Shown: positions 31,540 through 43,812, numbered from the stretch's first letter. The stretch is 64,000 nt of DNA from Anaspis maculata (GCA_949128115.1 OX421967.1:5942070-6006069), one strand, 5' to 3'. Program-made: numbers and translations. Notes: generated by a model not told the origin, from the sequence alone.

Positions 31540-34500
31540 CATGCAAGAAAATGAATTTTTTCAACTTTCAACTTTATTCTCTCTTTCGACTGAGTCTATT
31601 TTTAAGAATTCAGGAATCTCTGAAGATTTTTAGGTACAGGATTTTTGAGGGTCCTCAGAATAAGTATTTTCAGAGAAATTTGAAGATTTTTGAGAGATCT
31701 ATGGAAATTGCTGATAATTTGATCGAGATTTCTGAAAATTACTCAGTATTTTTGGAGATTTTTGAAAATTTCTACAAGATCTCCAGGGATTTGATTTTTT
31801 TGGGGATTTTTATAGATTTCTAGAATTTTGTATGGGATTGTCAAGGATTTCTAGAGCAATCCTAGGATTTTCTGAATATTTCGGAAGGTAGCTAACTAAT
31901 AATCTCCAAAGATCCTGATATTTCCACGGTTTCTAGGGAAAACAGGAAGCTTTTATGTGATCATCAAACTATTCTGGGAATTTCTAAGCAGTTCTAAAAA
32001 TTTCCGAAATTTCTAGGGCTTTTTATGAAATTTAAAGATATTTCTACAAGATTTACAAAAACACCCAGAGATTTTTAGGGATTTCTACGGAATAGGGTTT
32101 CCAACGATTTCCAAGTATTTCTATGGGTTTTTGGAAATTTCTACGGGATGCCCAATGATTTCCTGAATATTCCCAGGAAATTTCTGAAGAATTTCTTGGA
32201 ATTTCCGAAGATTTTTACAGGACTACTTGAGAAATTCACGAGATTTCTGAGAAAGCATGTGGAAAGTTCTAGGGATTTCTGTACATTTCTACGGAATCTC
32301 TAGAGATTCCTTAAGATTCGTTTTGGATTTCTGGGGATTTCTGAATTTTTCTACGGAAAAGTTTTTCGGGGTTACTAGGGATTTCCAAGGATCACTGAGA
32401 TTGTGTAGGGAGCTGTGAGATTGAAGATGTGTATGTAATTTCTATTGTATTCAAGATTTCCACGGCCACAATAAAAATTCGTAGGACATTTCTGGGGTTT
32501 TCAAGATTTCTATGGAATTTTTATTATTTCTAGAGATTTCTAATGATTTCAGAAAATTTTAGGGTGTTCTGGAAGTTTCCACAAGATTCTTGAGGTTTCT
32601 GAAGATTTTCACGGTTTATTGCAGATTTCTGAGTATATCTGCTAAATTTTTGAAAGCTTCTAGACAATTCTATGAGATTTCCGATATTTTTTTCCACAAC
32701 TTTCAACTCTATCTCCTCTTTGGACAGTGAAGTTCATTTTCAAAAATCAAAGAGTTTCTGTATATTTTCACAAGATTTAATGAGAGTCTTTGGAATATTT
32801 TCCGGGATATTTGAAGATTTCTGCGGAATCTCTAGGAATTCCTGATGATTCGTTTGAGATATCTGAAAAATGCTCAGTATTTCTGAAAATCTATAGTTTT
32901 TTTTTGCAGATTTTTATGGAATTTTCAGGGATTTAAACAATATTTTTGAAAAAATTTGAAGGGATTTCCAAGGGGATGTCTTTAAATTTCCTAGGACCTC
33001 AAACTTTCTATGCATTTCCATGAATTTTTCTCGGAATTTTTAGAAATGTCCATAGGATGTCTAGAAATTTCCTGGACATTACCACGTGATTTTTGAATAA
33101 TTTCTCGAGATTTCCGAAAGATTTCTACAGGATTACTGAAGATATTTACAAGATTTCTGAGAATTCCTGTAAAAAGTTCAAGGGACTTGTGCGCATTTCT
33201 ACGGGATCTCTAGAGATCTCTTAAGATTCGTTTTGGATTTCTAAGGATTTCGGAATTTTTCTCCGGAATTTGTGAGGATTTCTAAATCTTTTTTCGGGGT
33301 TACTAGGGATTTCCAAGAATTACTGAAAATGTGTAGGGAGTTCTGAGATTGAAGATGTGTATGTAATTTCTGTTGTGTTCAAGATTTCCACGGCCACAAT
33401 GAAAATTTGTAGGTATGACATTTCTGGAGTTTTCAAGACTTCTATGGAATTTTCAAAGATTTCTAGAGATTTCTAGGAATTTCTACGAGATTTTGAAGGA
33501 TTTCAAAGAATTTCTCAAGAAGTTCTTGAAGTTTCTACAAGATTCATGATGTTTCTGAAGATTTTCACGGTTTTTTACAGATTTCCGAATATATCTTGAA
33601 GATTTTCGAGAGATTGTAGACATTTTTACCAGATTTCTGGAAATTTTCGTTCAAGTTTCAACTTTATTCCCTCTTTCGATTGAATTCATTTTGAAGAATT
33701 GAGGAATTTCTGAAGATTTCTGAAGAATTTTTTCGAAAATCTTTGGAATATTTTTATGGATATTTGAAGATTTCTGCGGGATCTCTAGGAATTCCCAATG
33801 ATTTGTTAGAGATTCCTGAAAATATTTCTTGGAATCTAATCTTTTTTGGAGATTTTTACGGGAATTCCAGGGATTTCTAAAATATTTCTTAAGAAGGGAT
33901 TTCTTCAGGTGTTTCCAAATTTTCTCTTTTGATTCTTTCAGATTTTCACGATACTTCTTGGAATTTATGAAAATTTGTATAAGATTTTCTAGGGATTTCT
34001 GAAAATTTTATGAGAATTTTAGGAATTTCTAGGCATTTATGAAGATTCCTACTCAATTCACAAAGGTATTTCGAGATTCTTGAGGATTTCTGTGAAAATT
34101 TCTAGGGAATTTCAAAGATGTTTGCAAGAAATTCAAGGATTCCTGAAGATTCTTCTAGAATTCCAAAGGATTTCTAGAAATTTCTACAAGATTTTCAAGA
34201 TTTTCCAAAGATTTCATCAGGATTCTAGGGATTCCCAAAGCTTTATCAGAATGGCAAGGGCTGGAGTAAAGACTTGTATGGAACTCTTGTTTTTCCAAGC
34301 TAACTACGGTATCTTTTTATATTTCTAGGGACTTCAGAGATCATTTATTCATTTATTACCATTTACTTTGGGCATTTCTAAACGAGATCTACAAGATTCA
34401 TGGGAATTTCCAAAGATTTTTACAGGATCACTGGGGATTTCTGATGATTTCTGGCGGGATCATTAGGATATTATAGAAACTTTAGAAAAATTCCAAAGGA

Positions 34501-37497
34501 TTTCTAAGAATCTGTCTGGAATTTACAGAAATTCCCAAAATAATCCAAAAAAAGAGTTTTCATTAGGTGTTTCGGGACCTCCAAAATTTATATGGACTCA
34601 TCAAGATTTCCACAAGTTTTATAGGAATTTATGAAGATTTTATGAGAATTTGTGGAATTTCCAGGCATTCATAAAGATTCCTAGGTACTTAATTCACATG
34701 GGTATTTCGAGATTGTTGAGGATTTCTTAAGAAATTTCTAGGGACCTCCGAAGATTTTTACAAGAAATCTAAGTGCTCCTGAAGACTCTTCGAGAATTTC
34801 TAGGGATCTGTTATAATTTCTACAGAATTTCCAAAGATTTCTAGATATTTCTGTGAGATTTTCAAGGTTTTCCAAAGATTTCACCGGGTTCCTAGGGATT
34901 CCCAGAGCTTTATCAGAATGGCTAGGGTTAGAGTGAAGATTTGTATGGAACTTCTGTTTTTCCAAAATCACTACGGTATCTTTTTATATTTTTGGGTATC
35001 TCAGAGATCATTTATAGATTTTAACGCGATCACTGGGGATTTCTGAAGATTTCTGACGGGATTTCTGAGATGTTATAGAAACTTTGGGAAAAATTACAAA
35101 GATTTTCCAAGAATCTGTCTGGGATTTCCAGGGATTCCCAAAATATTTCTGAAAAAGAGATTTCGTCAGGTGTTTTGGGACCTCCAAAATTTTTATGGAC
35201 TTATCAAGATTTTCGCAAGTTTTGTGGGAATTTATGAAGATTTTATGAGAATTTGTGGAATTTCCAGGCATCTATAAAGATTCCTACTCAGTTCACAAAG
35301 GTATTTCGAGATTCTTGAGGATTTTTGAGGAAATTTCTAAGAAATTCCGAAGACTTTTTCAAGAAATCCAAGTATTCCTGAAGATTCTTCTAGAATTCAC
35401 GGGGATTCTTGATAATTTCTACAAAATTTACAAAAATTTCTGATAATTTTTACAGAATATCCAAGGATTTCTAGGAATTTCTGCAAGATTTTCAAGGTTT
35501 TTCGAAGAGTTCACCGGGTCCCTAGGGATTTCCAAAGCTTCATCAGAATAGCTAGGGCTGGAGTAAAGATTTGTATGAAACTCTTGTTTTTTCAAGCTTA
35601 CTACGGTATCTTTTTATATTTCTAGGGACTTCAGAGATCATTTATTCATTTATTACCATTTACTTTGGTCATTTCTAAACGAGTCCTACAAGATTCGTGG
35701 GAATTTCCAAAAAATTTTACGGGATCACTGGGAATTTATGATGATTTCTGGCGGGATTATTAAGATATTATAGAAACTTAAAAAAAAATTCCATGGGATT
35801 TCTAAGAATCTGTCTGCAATTTACGGAAATTCCCAAAATAATCCAAAAAAAGAGTTTTCTTCAGGTGTTTCGGGACCTCCAAAATTTATAAGGACTCATC
35901 AAGATTTCCACAAGTTTTATAGGAATTTATGAAGATTTTATGAGAATTTGTGGAATTTCCAGGCATTCATAAACATTCCTACTTAAATCACATGGGTATT
36001 TCGAGATTCTTGAGAATTTATAAAGAAATTTCTAGGGACTTCCGAAGATTTTCACAAGAAATCCAAGTGCTCCTGAAGACTCTTCTAGAATTTCTAGGGG
36101 TTTGTTATAACTTCTAGAGAATTTTCAAAGATTTCTAGAAATTTCTGTGAGATTTTCAAGGTTTTCTAAAGATTTTACCGGGTTCCTAGGGATTCCCAGA
36201 GCTTTATCAGAATGGCTAGGGCTAGAGTGAAGATTTGTATGGAACTTCTGTTTTTCCAAAATTACTACGGTATCTTTATATATTTTTGGGCATCTCAGAG
36301 ATCATTTATAGATTTTTACGCGATCCATGGGATTTCTGAAAATTTCTGACGGGATTTTTGAGATGTTATAGAAACTTTGGAAAAAATTCCATAAGTTTTC
36401 TGAGAATCTGTCTGGGATTTCCAGGGATTCCCAGAATATTTCTGAAAAAGAGATTTCTTTTGGTGTTTTGGGACCTCCAAAATTTCTATGGACTTATCAA
36501 GATTTTCACAAGTTTTGTGGGAATTTATGAAGATTTTATGAGAATTTGTGGAATCTTCAGGCATTTATAAAGATTCCTACTCAATTCACAAAAGTTATTT
36601 CGAGATTCTTCAGGATTTTGTAAGAATTTCTAGGGGGTTCCAAAGATTTCCACAAGAAAGCTAAGGCTTCCTCAAGATTCTTCTAGAATTTTTAGGGATT
36701 TGTGATAATTTCTACAGAATTTCCAAGGATTTCTAGCAATTTCGGTAAGATTTTCAAGGTTTTCCAAAGATTCCACCGGGTTCCTAGGGATTTCCAGAGC
36801 TTTAACAGAATGGCTAGGGCTAGAGTGAAGATTTGTATGAAACTTCTGTTTTTCCAAGATCACTACGGTTTTTTTTTAATATTTTTAGGTACCTCAGAGA
36901 TCATTTATTCATTCATTACCATCCACTTTGGGCATTTCTAAGGAGTTCTACAAGACTCGTGGAAATTTTCAAAGATTTTTACGGGATCACTGAAGATTTC
37001 TGACGGAATTTCTGAGATATTATAGAAACTTAGGAAAAAATTCTATAGGATTTCTAAGAATCTGTCTGGTACTTCCAGAGATTCCCAAAATATTTCTAAA
37101 AAAGGTAAATCTTCAGGTGTTTTGGGACCTCCCAAATTTCTATGGGCTCATCTAAATTTTCGCAAGTTTTCTAGGAATTTATGAAGATTTCATGAGATTT
37201 TGTGGAGTTTCCAGGCATCTATGAAGATTCCTACTCAATTCACAAAGGTATTTCGAGATTCTTGAGGATCTCTGAGGAAATTTCTAGGAAATTCCGAAGA
37301 CTTTTTCAAGAAATCCAAGTGTTCCTGAAGATTCTTCTAGAATTTACAGGGATTCTTGATAATTTCTACAGAATTTACAAGAATTTCTGATAATTTCTAC
37401 AGTATATCCAAGGATTTCTAGGAATTTCTGCAAGATTTCCAAGGTTTTTCAAACCCGGAAACGAGTTCACCGGGTCCCTAGGGATTCCCAAAGCTTT
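31540..37497 (+). repeat. AT-rich satellite array, main block left of the LINE
   Basis: Almost wholly made of degenerate GGGATTTCTA / GAAGATTTTT words. From 34240 a higher-order organisation is visible: the segment beginning GCTTTATCAGAATGGC recurs at 34240, 34907, 35537, 36201, 36799 and 37493, giving units of 667, 630, 664, 598 and 694 bases. Open frames in it are not genes. Confidence 0.85.
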
Positions 37498-37527
37498 ATC
37501 AATCAATCAATCAATCAATCAATCAAT
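37498..37527 (-). repeat. 3' tail of the CR1-like LINE, (TTGA)n
   Basis: About seven AATC units on the plus strand, that is (GATT)n on the element strand, preceded by an AATAAAG. CR1-type LINEs end in short tandem repeats rather than poly(A). Confidence 0.85.
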
Positions 37528-37666
37528 TAACTTTATTGCCTTTGAGTTTTACAACTATGGCTGGCGTCTTCATATAATGTTCAGCACTAAAGTGCAACTA
37601 ATGTAACATATAAATATAATACAAACATCACAATAAGTACTTAAACTATGACAATAACACAAAAAT

Positions 37667-39997
37667 TTAAAATCCGAATTCAGCCATATCTCCATCTAGA
37701 AACTCCCCGACGGTGTAAACGACCCGACTCAGAAGCAAGTTCCTGACCGCCTTGCGAAACCCTCTAATGCTCACGATACGCTTGATCTGATCTGGAATCT
37801 TGTTGTACAATTTAATCGGCATTATCCGGGGACTCCCCCCCGTCATTGTCAACCTATAGAATGGTACAGCCACTCTCTCACCGCAACCCCTCAAGCCATA
37901 GCCCGAATCCAAAGCTCTGTCGTAGGTGGAGAAGAGCTGTTTGTTTGAATGAACGTACACCACGCACCGCAAGATGTATTCAGAGGCAACAGTCAAGATT
38001 TGTAACTCGGAAAAAATAGGTCTACAAGATGTACGGACTGATTTGAATGTCATAGTGCGCAAAATGCGTTTCTGCATTCTCAGAACATCTCCAGCTCTGG
38101 TGCAATTGCCCCACAACAAAATTCCATAGGTCACGATGGAATGCACGTAGGCGTGATAATATGTCTTTAGCAACCCCAAGTCGACTCTGTCGCGCAACTG
38201 ACACAGAACGAAACATGCAGAGGCCATCCTCGACAAAAGATGGTCCACATGAGCCTGCCAAGACAGCCGGGAATCGAGATGGAATCCCAGGAATTTTACA
38301 GAGTCAACCTGAGGTATGCTACATCCAGCCGCTCTCACAAGTAAACTGCACTTGGAACCACGATTGGAAAAAACCATTAAGTTGGTCTTACCGCTATTCA
38401 AATGGAGACCGTTCTCCTGGCAAAACTTCATCATAGCAGACACAGCCGTATGTGCCCTATCACTCAACACACCGAGGTCCGAAGCACCAACCGCCACCGA
38501 GGTGTCGTCAGCGAACAACGTCAAGAGGGATGAATCAATATTAAGGTCATTTATAAAAATTAAAAACAAAAGTGGCCCCAGAATACTGCCCTGGGGCACA
38601 CCTGCTTCAAGATGTTCAAAGCTAGATTCATAATTGACAAAGTTGTGCGACAACGCCACCCGCTGCTTCCGATCGGCAAGGTAGCTGCGCATCCACTCGA
38701 AAGCCGGACCCCTGACACCGTATCGGGACAGCTTCTGTAACAGCAGTCTATGTGACAGAACGTCAAAAGCCTTAGTAAGGTCAAAGAACACACCGGCAGT
38801 GTCCACTCCGCCTTCCATATTTTCAATAATATAATTATAAAGTGACAAGGCAGCATCGACAGTTGTCTTGCCCTTGCGGAAGCCAAACTGATATTTAACA
38901 AAGAAGTTGTTTTTTTCGAGGTGGCATAATAACCTAGAGTAATATATCTTTTCGTAAATCTTCGCAAACACAGACAACAGAGCTATCGGTCGGTAGTTGC
39001 CTAATTTTGACTTGTCTCCCTTCTTAGGTATTGGGATGATGTTAGCCAGCTTTAACCTATCAGGAAACCTGCCCTCAGAAAATGATGCGTTTATTAGATC
39101 AACCAACGGCATTGCAATGGAATCAATGGCATGCCTCAAAAGGGAGCAGGGAATTCCATCGCAACCGGCCGAATTCTTATTCGAAACAGAATAAATAACC
39201 TCTCCCACCTCGCTCGGATCAGTAGGAAACAAAAACATAGAGTTCAGAATTGATGGAAAATTGTTTTTGAGCTGGAGACCCTGAGACTTAGCGGACAGTC
39301 CCTTGACCGTTCCCAAGAAATGCCTGTTGAATTCACCCGCGGCTACGCGCATATCAGTGATCTTGTCACCCGAAGTTCCCAGAAAAAAATCAGGAAGAAC
39401 ATTTTTCTTACGAACGCGACCGGTACTATCATTTATTATTTTCCAAGCTGTACGTGAATAATTTGTGGAGTTATCAAATTTGGAAGCATAATATTGTTTT
39501 TTTGCTTGAGAGATAGCAGCTCGATGTGACTTTTTTAACTCCGTATATTTTTGATGAAGGCTTGGATCATCAGTGAACTTACATAATTTGAACAAGTCTC
39601 TCAAAATAAAACCTTGCTTTATAAGGGATCCAGATACCCATGGCTTTCCTTTTGGTCTACTACCACCAAACCTGCGTAAAACGACAGGAAAGGAGTCCCG
39701 AACAACGTCCGAAAAAATGTCAACAAATGAATTAAATTTATCATTACTGCTCAGATCAGGTGACCGCAAAAAACTCCAGTCCTGGAGTGATAGTGATTGT
39801 TTGAATTTCTCAATGTTGGACACATCTCTGAAATTGCGCACGTGAGCAAAACCACCGGATCGGGGAGTATTCTCGATGAGACCTGAAAAAGAATAAACAA
39901 CACGTTGCATAAAATGGTCAGAGATATCGGTATAAATAGTTTCAGATTTTAAAAAACAGCCATCCACATTCGTAAAAATGTTGTCGATAGTTGACAT
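37667..39997 (-). CDS. CR1-like LINE ORF2, reverse transcriptase part (776 aa open)
   Basis: Residues about 1-30 finish the endonuclease (STIDNIF, TDISDH). The RT follows: NIIPIPKKGDKSKLGNYRPI (319-338), FGFRKGKTTVDA (371), VFFDLTKAFD (catalytic Asp 406), GVPQGSILGPLLF (466-478) and LFADDTS (FADD 495-498). A thumb and C-terminal region with no RNase H runs to the stop. All catalytic residues are intact. Upstream codons in this frame (VGIYDFTRVQG) continue the endonuclease, which lies in the other frame from 40023; one frameshift near 40035 separates them. This is a young copy. Confidence 0.9.
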   Translation of the reverse strand: MSTIDNIFTNVDGCFLKSETIYTDISDHFMQRVVYSFSGLIENTPRSGGFAHVRNFRDVSNIEKFKQSLSLQDWSFLRSPDLSSNDKFNSFVDIFSDVVRDSFPVVLRRFGGSRPKGKPWVSGSLIKQGFILRDLFKLCKFTDDPSLHQKYTELKKSHRAAISQAKKQYYASKFDNSTNYSRTAWKIINDSTGRVRKKNVLPDFFLGTSGDKITDMRVAAGEFNRHFLGTVKGLSAKSQGLQLKNNFPSILNSMFLFPTDPSEVGEVIYSVSNKNSAGCDGIPCSLLRHAIDSIAMPLVDLINASFSEGRFPDRLKLANIIPIPKKGDKSKLGNYRPIALLSVFAKIYEKIYYSRLLCHLEKNNFFVKYQFGFRKGKTTVDAALSLYNYIIENMEGGVDTAGVFFDLTKAFDVLSHRLLLQKLSRYGVRGPAFEWMRSYLADRKQRVALSHNFVNYESSFEHLEAGVPQGSILGPLLFLIFINDLNIDSSLLTLFADDTSVAVGASDLGVLSDRAHTAVSAMMKFCQENGLHLNSGKTNLMVFSNRGSKCSLLVRAAGCSIPQVDSVKFLGFHLDSRLSWQAHVDHLLSRMASACFVLCQLRDRVDLGLLKTYYHAYVHSIVTYGILLWGNCTRAGDVLRMQKRILRTMTFKSVRTSCRPIFSELQILTVASEYILRCVVYVHSNKQLFSTYDRALDSGYGLRGCGERVAVPFYRLTMTGGSPRIMPIKLYNKIPDQIKRIVSIRGFRKAVRNLLLSRVVYTVGEFLDGDMAEFGF

Positions 39998-40022
39998 TGA
40001 ATTACCCTGTACACGAGTAAAG

Positions 40023-40634
40023 TCATAAATACCTACATTTATTCATACCACACGACAGAAAAGCGTTACAGACATCTCTGGCAGCTCTGTCCGCGTCATC
40101 GCCGAAATCAACATTGAAGTCGCCACAAGCAAATAAACGATTGCACTTAGATAATCGCATTAAAAGAGATTCAAGCTTATCAGTGAACACAGCGGCATCG
40201 GCACTGGGCGATCTATAAAAAGCAATAACATTTATATCTGTATTATGAATTGAAACTGTGGTTAGGGCAAACTCAAACAATGATTCTTCCGGGCGCAAAC
40301 CGCACTCCAAAGACTTAAACAAGACATCACTCCGTACGAAGACAGCAACACCTCCGCCCCGCGCATCGGACCTGGAGAAAGAAGCCGCCAGAGCATAGGA
40401 ATTCAGGTGAATCTCGCCGATCTCACGAGCACTGCACCAAGTTTCCGTCAGGCATAGGACGTGGGGGAACTGAAGAGAATGCAGAAGAAGCTCCAAGTCA
40501 GGTGTTTTCTTTCTAAGGCTTCTAACGTTTAAATGGCAAACTTGCAGCTTTATTTCCTTCGATCCGGCCCCCGTCGTGGGTGGAAAAAACGCGAAACACG
40601 CACTCCAACAGGCCAACGACTGGACTCCAGACAT
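40023..40634 (-). pseudogene. CR1-like LINE ORF2, endonuclease part
   Basis: Contains LQVCHLNVRSLRKK, CLTETW (catalytic Glu), GGGVAVFVR, VIAFYRSPS and FACGDFNVDFG. This is the AP-endonuclease order of CR1/Jockey-group LINEs. The frame stops at 40023 because of a single frameshift; the remaining SDH motif is in the following frame. It overlaps the end of ORF1 (40550) by 85 bases. Confidence 0.85.
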
Positions 40635-41524
40635 TTATCCAAGCCATGCAAATCGATGGTTGCCTTAAAGGATGAATAATGAGATGGAGACTTTGACTCC
40701 AGATCGATGCACTCGACTTCCGGAAAGTCTTTTTTAAGGAATTTCACAATATCTTGAGCCTTTGTATCCGGGGAGAAACGACTGAGGTGTAAATATGCCT
40801 TTTTGGGGGCACTTTTAAGGTTATTAAGATCGGCACTCTTGCCTGAACCAATAACAGCTGTTTGTCCTCTGCCCTGAGATCTTCGCTTTCGTGATGAAAC
40901 CTTTTCCCATCCACGGTCGCCGCCCTCTTGTTTGGGAGCATCCCTCGGAGCATCCCTATCCGAATCCGGGGGAGAAAGTTCTTTCGGCACTGGCTTACGC
41001 TGCACAGGCTGCTGCCCGTTGTCAGATTGCGGTTTGTAAAGGTCAACATTCCTAGTAGATGACGTTGATACCTTCTTTTCTTTGTTTGTTTTTTGCTTCA
41101 CGGTATTATCATCATGAACTGTTGAAAAAGACACGCTGGCTTTCTTCATTAAGGCGAGTTGCTCCATAAGACTGTCGATTTTACCCTGCATTTGTCGAAT
41201 TATACAGTCCTTCTGCTTCACCACGTAATTGAAAATACGTGTGTCTACTACCCCGCCATCCAAAGCAGATCGAGGCCCGGCAAGGGCGTCAAAAAACTCT
41301 TGGTCTTCATCAGCAGCAGGCGTCGAACTGAGGCTGGTCGCAGCACAACAAGTTACCGTGCCATCAGAAAAAAATGCAACATAGTTACACAACTTTGCAC
41401 AACTATTGTGGAAGACTGATCCACAGTTTACACACTTTACACCACTTTTGAGTGAACTCTTACACTTTTTACACTTATTACTGGAAGCTGGGTCGTCGGA
41501 CGCGTGCTCGCCCACCGGCGCCAT
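40550..41524 (-). CDS. CR1-like LINE ORF1 protein with PHD-like finger (324 aa)
   Basis: Starts MAPVGEHASD. Residues 18-46 carry CKKCKSSLKSGVKCVNCG, FHNSCAKLC, a PHD/esterase-type Cys4-His-Cys finger known from ORF1 of CR1-group LINEs. Then come a heptad-like stretch (VKQKDCIIRQMQGKIDSLM), a charged linker and a C-terminal RRM-like region (AYLHLSRFSPDTKAQDIVKF). It is intact. It binds element RNA in characterised relatives. Confidence 0.85.
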   Translation of the reverse strand: MAPVGEHASDDPASSNKCKKCKSSLKSGVKCVNCGSVFHNSCAKLCNYVAFFSDGTVTCCAATSLSSTPAADEDQEFFDALAGPRSALDGGVVDTRIFNYVVKQKDCIIRQMQGKIDSLMEQLALMKKASVSFSTVHDDNTVKQKTNKEKKVSTSSTRNVDLYKPQSDNGQQPVQRKPVPKELSPPDSDRDAPRDAPKQEGGDRGWEKVSSRKRRSQGRGQTAVIGSGKSADLNNLKSAPKKAYLHLSRFSPDTKAQDIVKFLKKDFPEVECIDLESKSPSHYSSFKATIDLHGLDKCLESSRWPVGVRVSRFFHPRRGPDRRK

Positions 41525-41530
41525 CTTAAT

Positions 41531-42130
41531 CAGAATGGCTAGGGCTGGAGTAAAGATTCGTGTGGAACTCTTGTTTTTCCAAGCTTACTACGGTATCTTT
41601 TTATATTTCTACGGACTTCAGAGATCATTTATTCATTTATTACCATTCACTTTAGGCATTTCTAAACGATTTGTACAAGATTCGTGGGAATTTCCAAAGA
41701 TTTTTACGAGATCACTGGGGATTTCTGATGATTTCTGACGGGATTATAAGGATATTATAGAAACTTAAAAAAATTTCTATGGGATTTCTAAGAATTTGTC
41801 CGGGATTTCTAGGAGTCTCTGTATATTCCTGCAAGATTATCAGGAATTTTTCAGAGATTTCCAAGTTTGTATTGATTTCCAAAAATTCCAGAGAGTTCTC
41901 CCAAAAACTCCAGCAATTTCGAAAAAGATTCAGAGCTTTTCTGCAGGATTTTGACAAAATTTCCAGGGATTTCTACAGGATTGCTAAGGATTTTTGCGAG
42001 AATTTTCAAGAACTTTGGAAAATTTTCACGGGATCCGTCAAGGATTTCTGAAAATGTTCTTAGAGTTTCCATGGATTTTCCGAGACTTCCACGGGATTCC
42101 CGAGGCTTTTGAGAAGATTTCATAGGTATT
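41531..42130 (+). repeat. AT-rich satellite, continuation right of the LINE
   Basis: Resumes exactly at the word interrupted at 37497 (AGAATGGCTAGGGCTGGAG) and continues with GGGATTTCTAAGAATTTG-type repeats until about 42130, where unique sequence begins. Confidence 0.85.
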
Positions 42131-42816
42131 TTGTAAGGATAAGTACGAATTCGCAGTTTTTGTTCGACGATCGCATCCGGGGTGCTAAACAATACAATAA
42201 TGGATGAATAAAAATAAATAATAAACAAATAATAACAATAATACACCATCATCCATAGCATTATTGAGTGATTGAGGAAGAGTTGTCCAGGAAAACTACA
42301 AACCCCAGATTTATCCAACTGACGTGTTGGACAAAAGAATAATACGTTTAGCCGTCCTATTTTTTCCTCGCAGGAGAGGGGTGGTGTAGCAGTTCAATTT
42401 TTGCACAGGTGAAGATGATCGCGAATAAGTGACCAGCTGAAGTGTTCAAAAGTTACGGTGAAAACGATTTTTGAAAGCCGACTCCAACACCCTGTATCCT
42501 TTCAAGGCATGACGCGCCAGTTGGGTCTAATTAAGCTTCTGCTGGCGATACGGCGAATAATGTAGAACCCTCCCGAGTGTGTTTCACAGCGTGTGAAAAC
42601 CGTTGGGCGAACACCAAATCTGTAACAACACTCTCCTGATTTCATGAATTTTATGATCCATTGTTCTTTCTCGGGTATCTAGACCTGCAGCAGCTATGTT
42701 CTTACAACCAAGCCATATCGAATTACTCTCAGATCAGATCCAGCTGTTCAGGCTGAAAGAGAGAATACAGTAGAACACAGATCCATAAAATTTATATCGT
42801 TAGCCGAGTACATATA
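42131..42816. other. gene-free stretch before copy 2
   Basis: Low-complexity ATAATA runs (42190-42250) and unassigned sequence including an ACACCCTGTATCC word at about 42487. No gene or RNA recognised. Confidence 0.4.
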
Positions 42817-43009
42817 CAGGGTGATCGTCAGTTTGTGAAGTTCCTGTCAAGGGTTCCTCGACTTCTCGCTCGGCTTGTTCCAATGCAAACAAAGATCTAT
42901 TTCCAACCCCCCCCCTCCTCCCCACCGCTTACTTCAACTTGTATCTTCAAGCTATTTACGGCACGGTCTCTACCATTGACAAGAACTTCACGAGTTGTGA
43001 ATCACCCTG
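42817..43009. mobile_element. 193-bp MITE with TA target duplication
   Basis: Left end CAGGGTGATCGTCAGTTTGT with GAAGTTCCTGTCAA; right end the complement with a few mismatches; TA on both sides. CAGGGTG ends with TA duplication are usual for Tc1/mariner-type nonautonomous elements. It ends 215 bases before exon 1 of gene copy 2. Confidence 0.8.
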
Positions 43010-43223
43010 TATCTGCTACGCTAGAATAGAATAATACATTACAATTATTGGAGCAATGAATTTTTTTATTATTTCTGCCCAAGTTCTCGAAAAACTGCGA
43101 CGTTGTTACTTGAAAAATTCGTACATACCACGATGAACAGCTGTTGTAATTCCGATTATTCCTAGATCGGGCTTTTATCACCTGTTCACCAGAGTGCTTG
43201 CTGGAGCCGAAGACGAGAAAAAC

Positions 43224-43299
43224 ATGACCCCAATCCCAACTGGAATCTTGATCTTGATTGCGTTTCTGGAATTATCATTTTCTATCCCAGGATCCTCGG
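43224..43299 (+). CDS. secreted-protein family copy 2, exon 1 (signal peptide)
   Basis: ATG in AAAAACATGACC. It encodes MTPIPTGILILIAFLELSFS then IPGSS, a short polar start, a hydrophobic core and small residues at the likely cleavage point. The donor TCGG/GTGAGT leaves phase 1, completing an Ala codon with exon 2 at 46647. Intron 1 is 3.35 kb. Together the three exons give a 251-residue secreted protein with no interruption, the most complete copy in the window. Confidence 0.75.
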
Positions 43300-43812
43300 G
43301 TGAGTATTTTTTTTTATTTATTATTATTATTATTATTTATTTACACCAATGAAGGCCGGTGTACCGGGTCGTTTTGGAATACCAGAAGGCGATTTGATAC
43401 TTGAGAAGAAACGCTCGGAATATTCCTTTCCATATCTTTCGGGACCCGGGAACCGAATTCTTCAACTTTAGGCTCAGTACACTCGACAGCAAAAATAGCG
43501 CCCACTTGATTTGTGACGAAGACAACTATTTGCTTGGCTTATCATGGTTGAACTTTTGAATTGTTCATTGAAAGACAATATAAATATGAGGGCAGCATTG
43601 CTCTATTCTTCTCTAGTACTACTACTACTACCTACTACGGTAAAGTAGGCCGAGCAAATAGTCATCTTTCTCATGAATCAAGTGAACGCAATTTTTGCTT
43701 AAGTGTAGCGTCACATTGTAGGAGCCCGCAGGGTGTGTTTCCATATGCTAGCACCATATGTACTGCTGGGACCATCCGATGCTGTGGCAGTCAGAGATCT
43801 CATGGTATAATA

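Larger units (their letters stand above)
37498..41527 (-). mobile_element. near-complete CR1-like LINE inserted in the satellite
   Basis: Minus-strand element with ORF1 (PHD-like finger), ORF2 (endonuclease, reverse transcriptase) and a tandem-repeat tail. Flanking satellite reads ...AAGCTTTATC on the left and AATCAGAATGGCTAGGG on the right, which together restore the satellite word GCTTTATCAGAATGGC. The insertion therefore went into a satellite unit, with at most a few bases of target duplication. The 5' boundary is only about 3 bases before the ORF1 start codon. Confidence 0.9.

Noticed and set aside
34080..36941. Several 60-90-residue frames beginning MEFPGIYEDS or MILEKQKFHT
   Set aside because: They recur with the satellite's higher-order unit on both strands; they are satellite translations, not genes.
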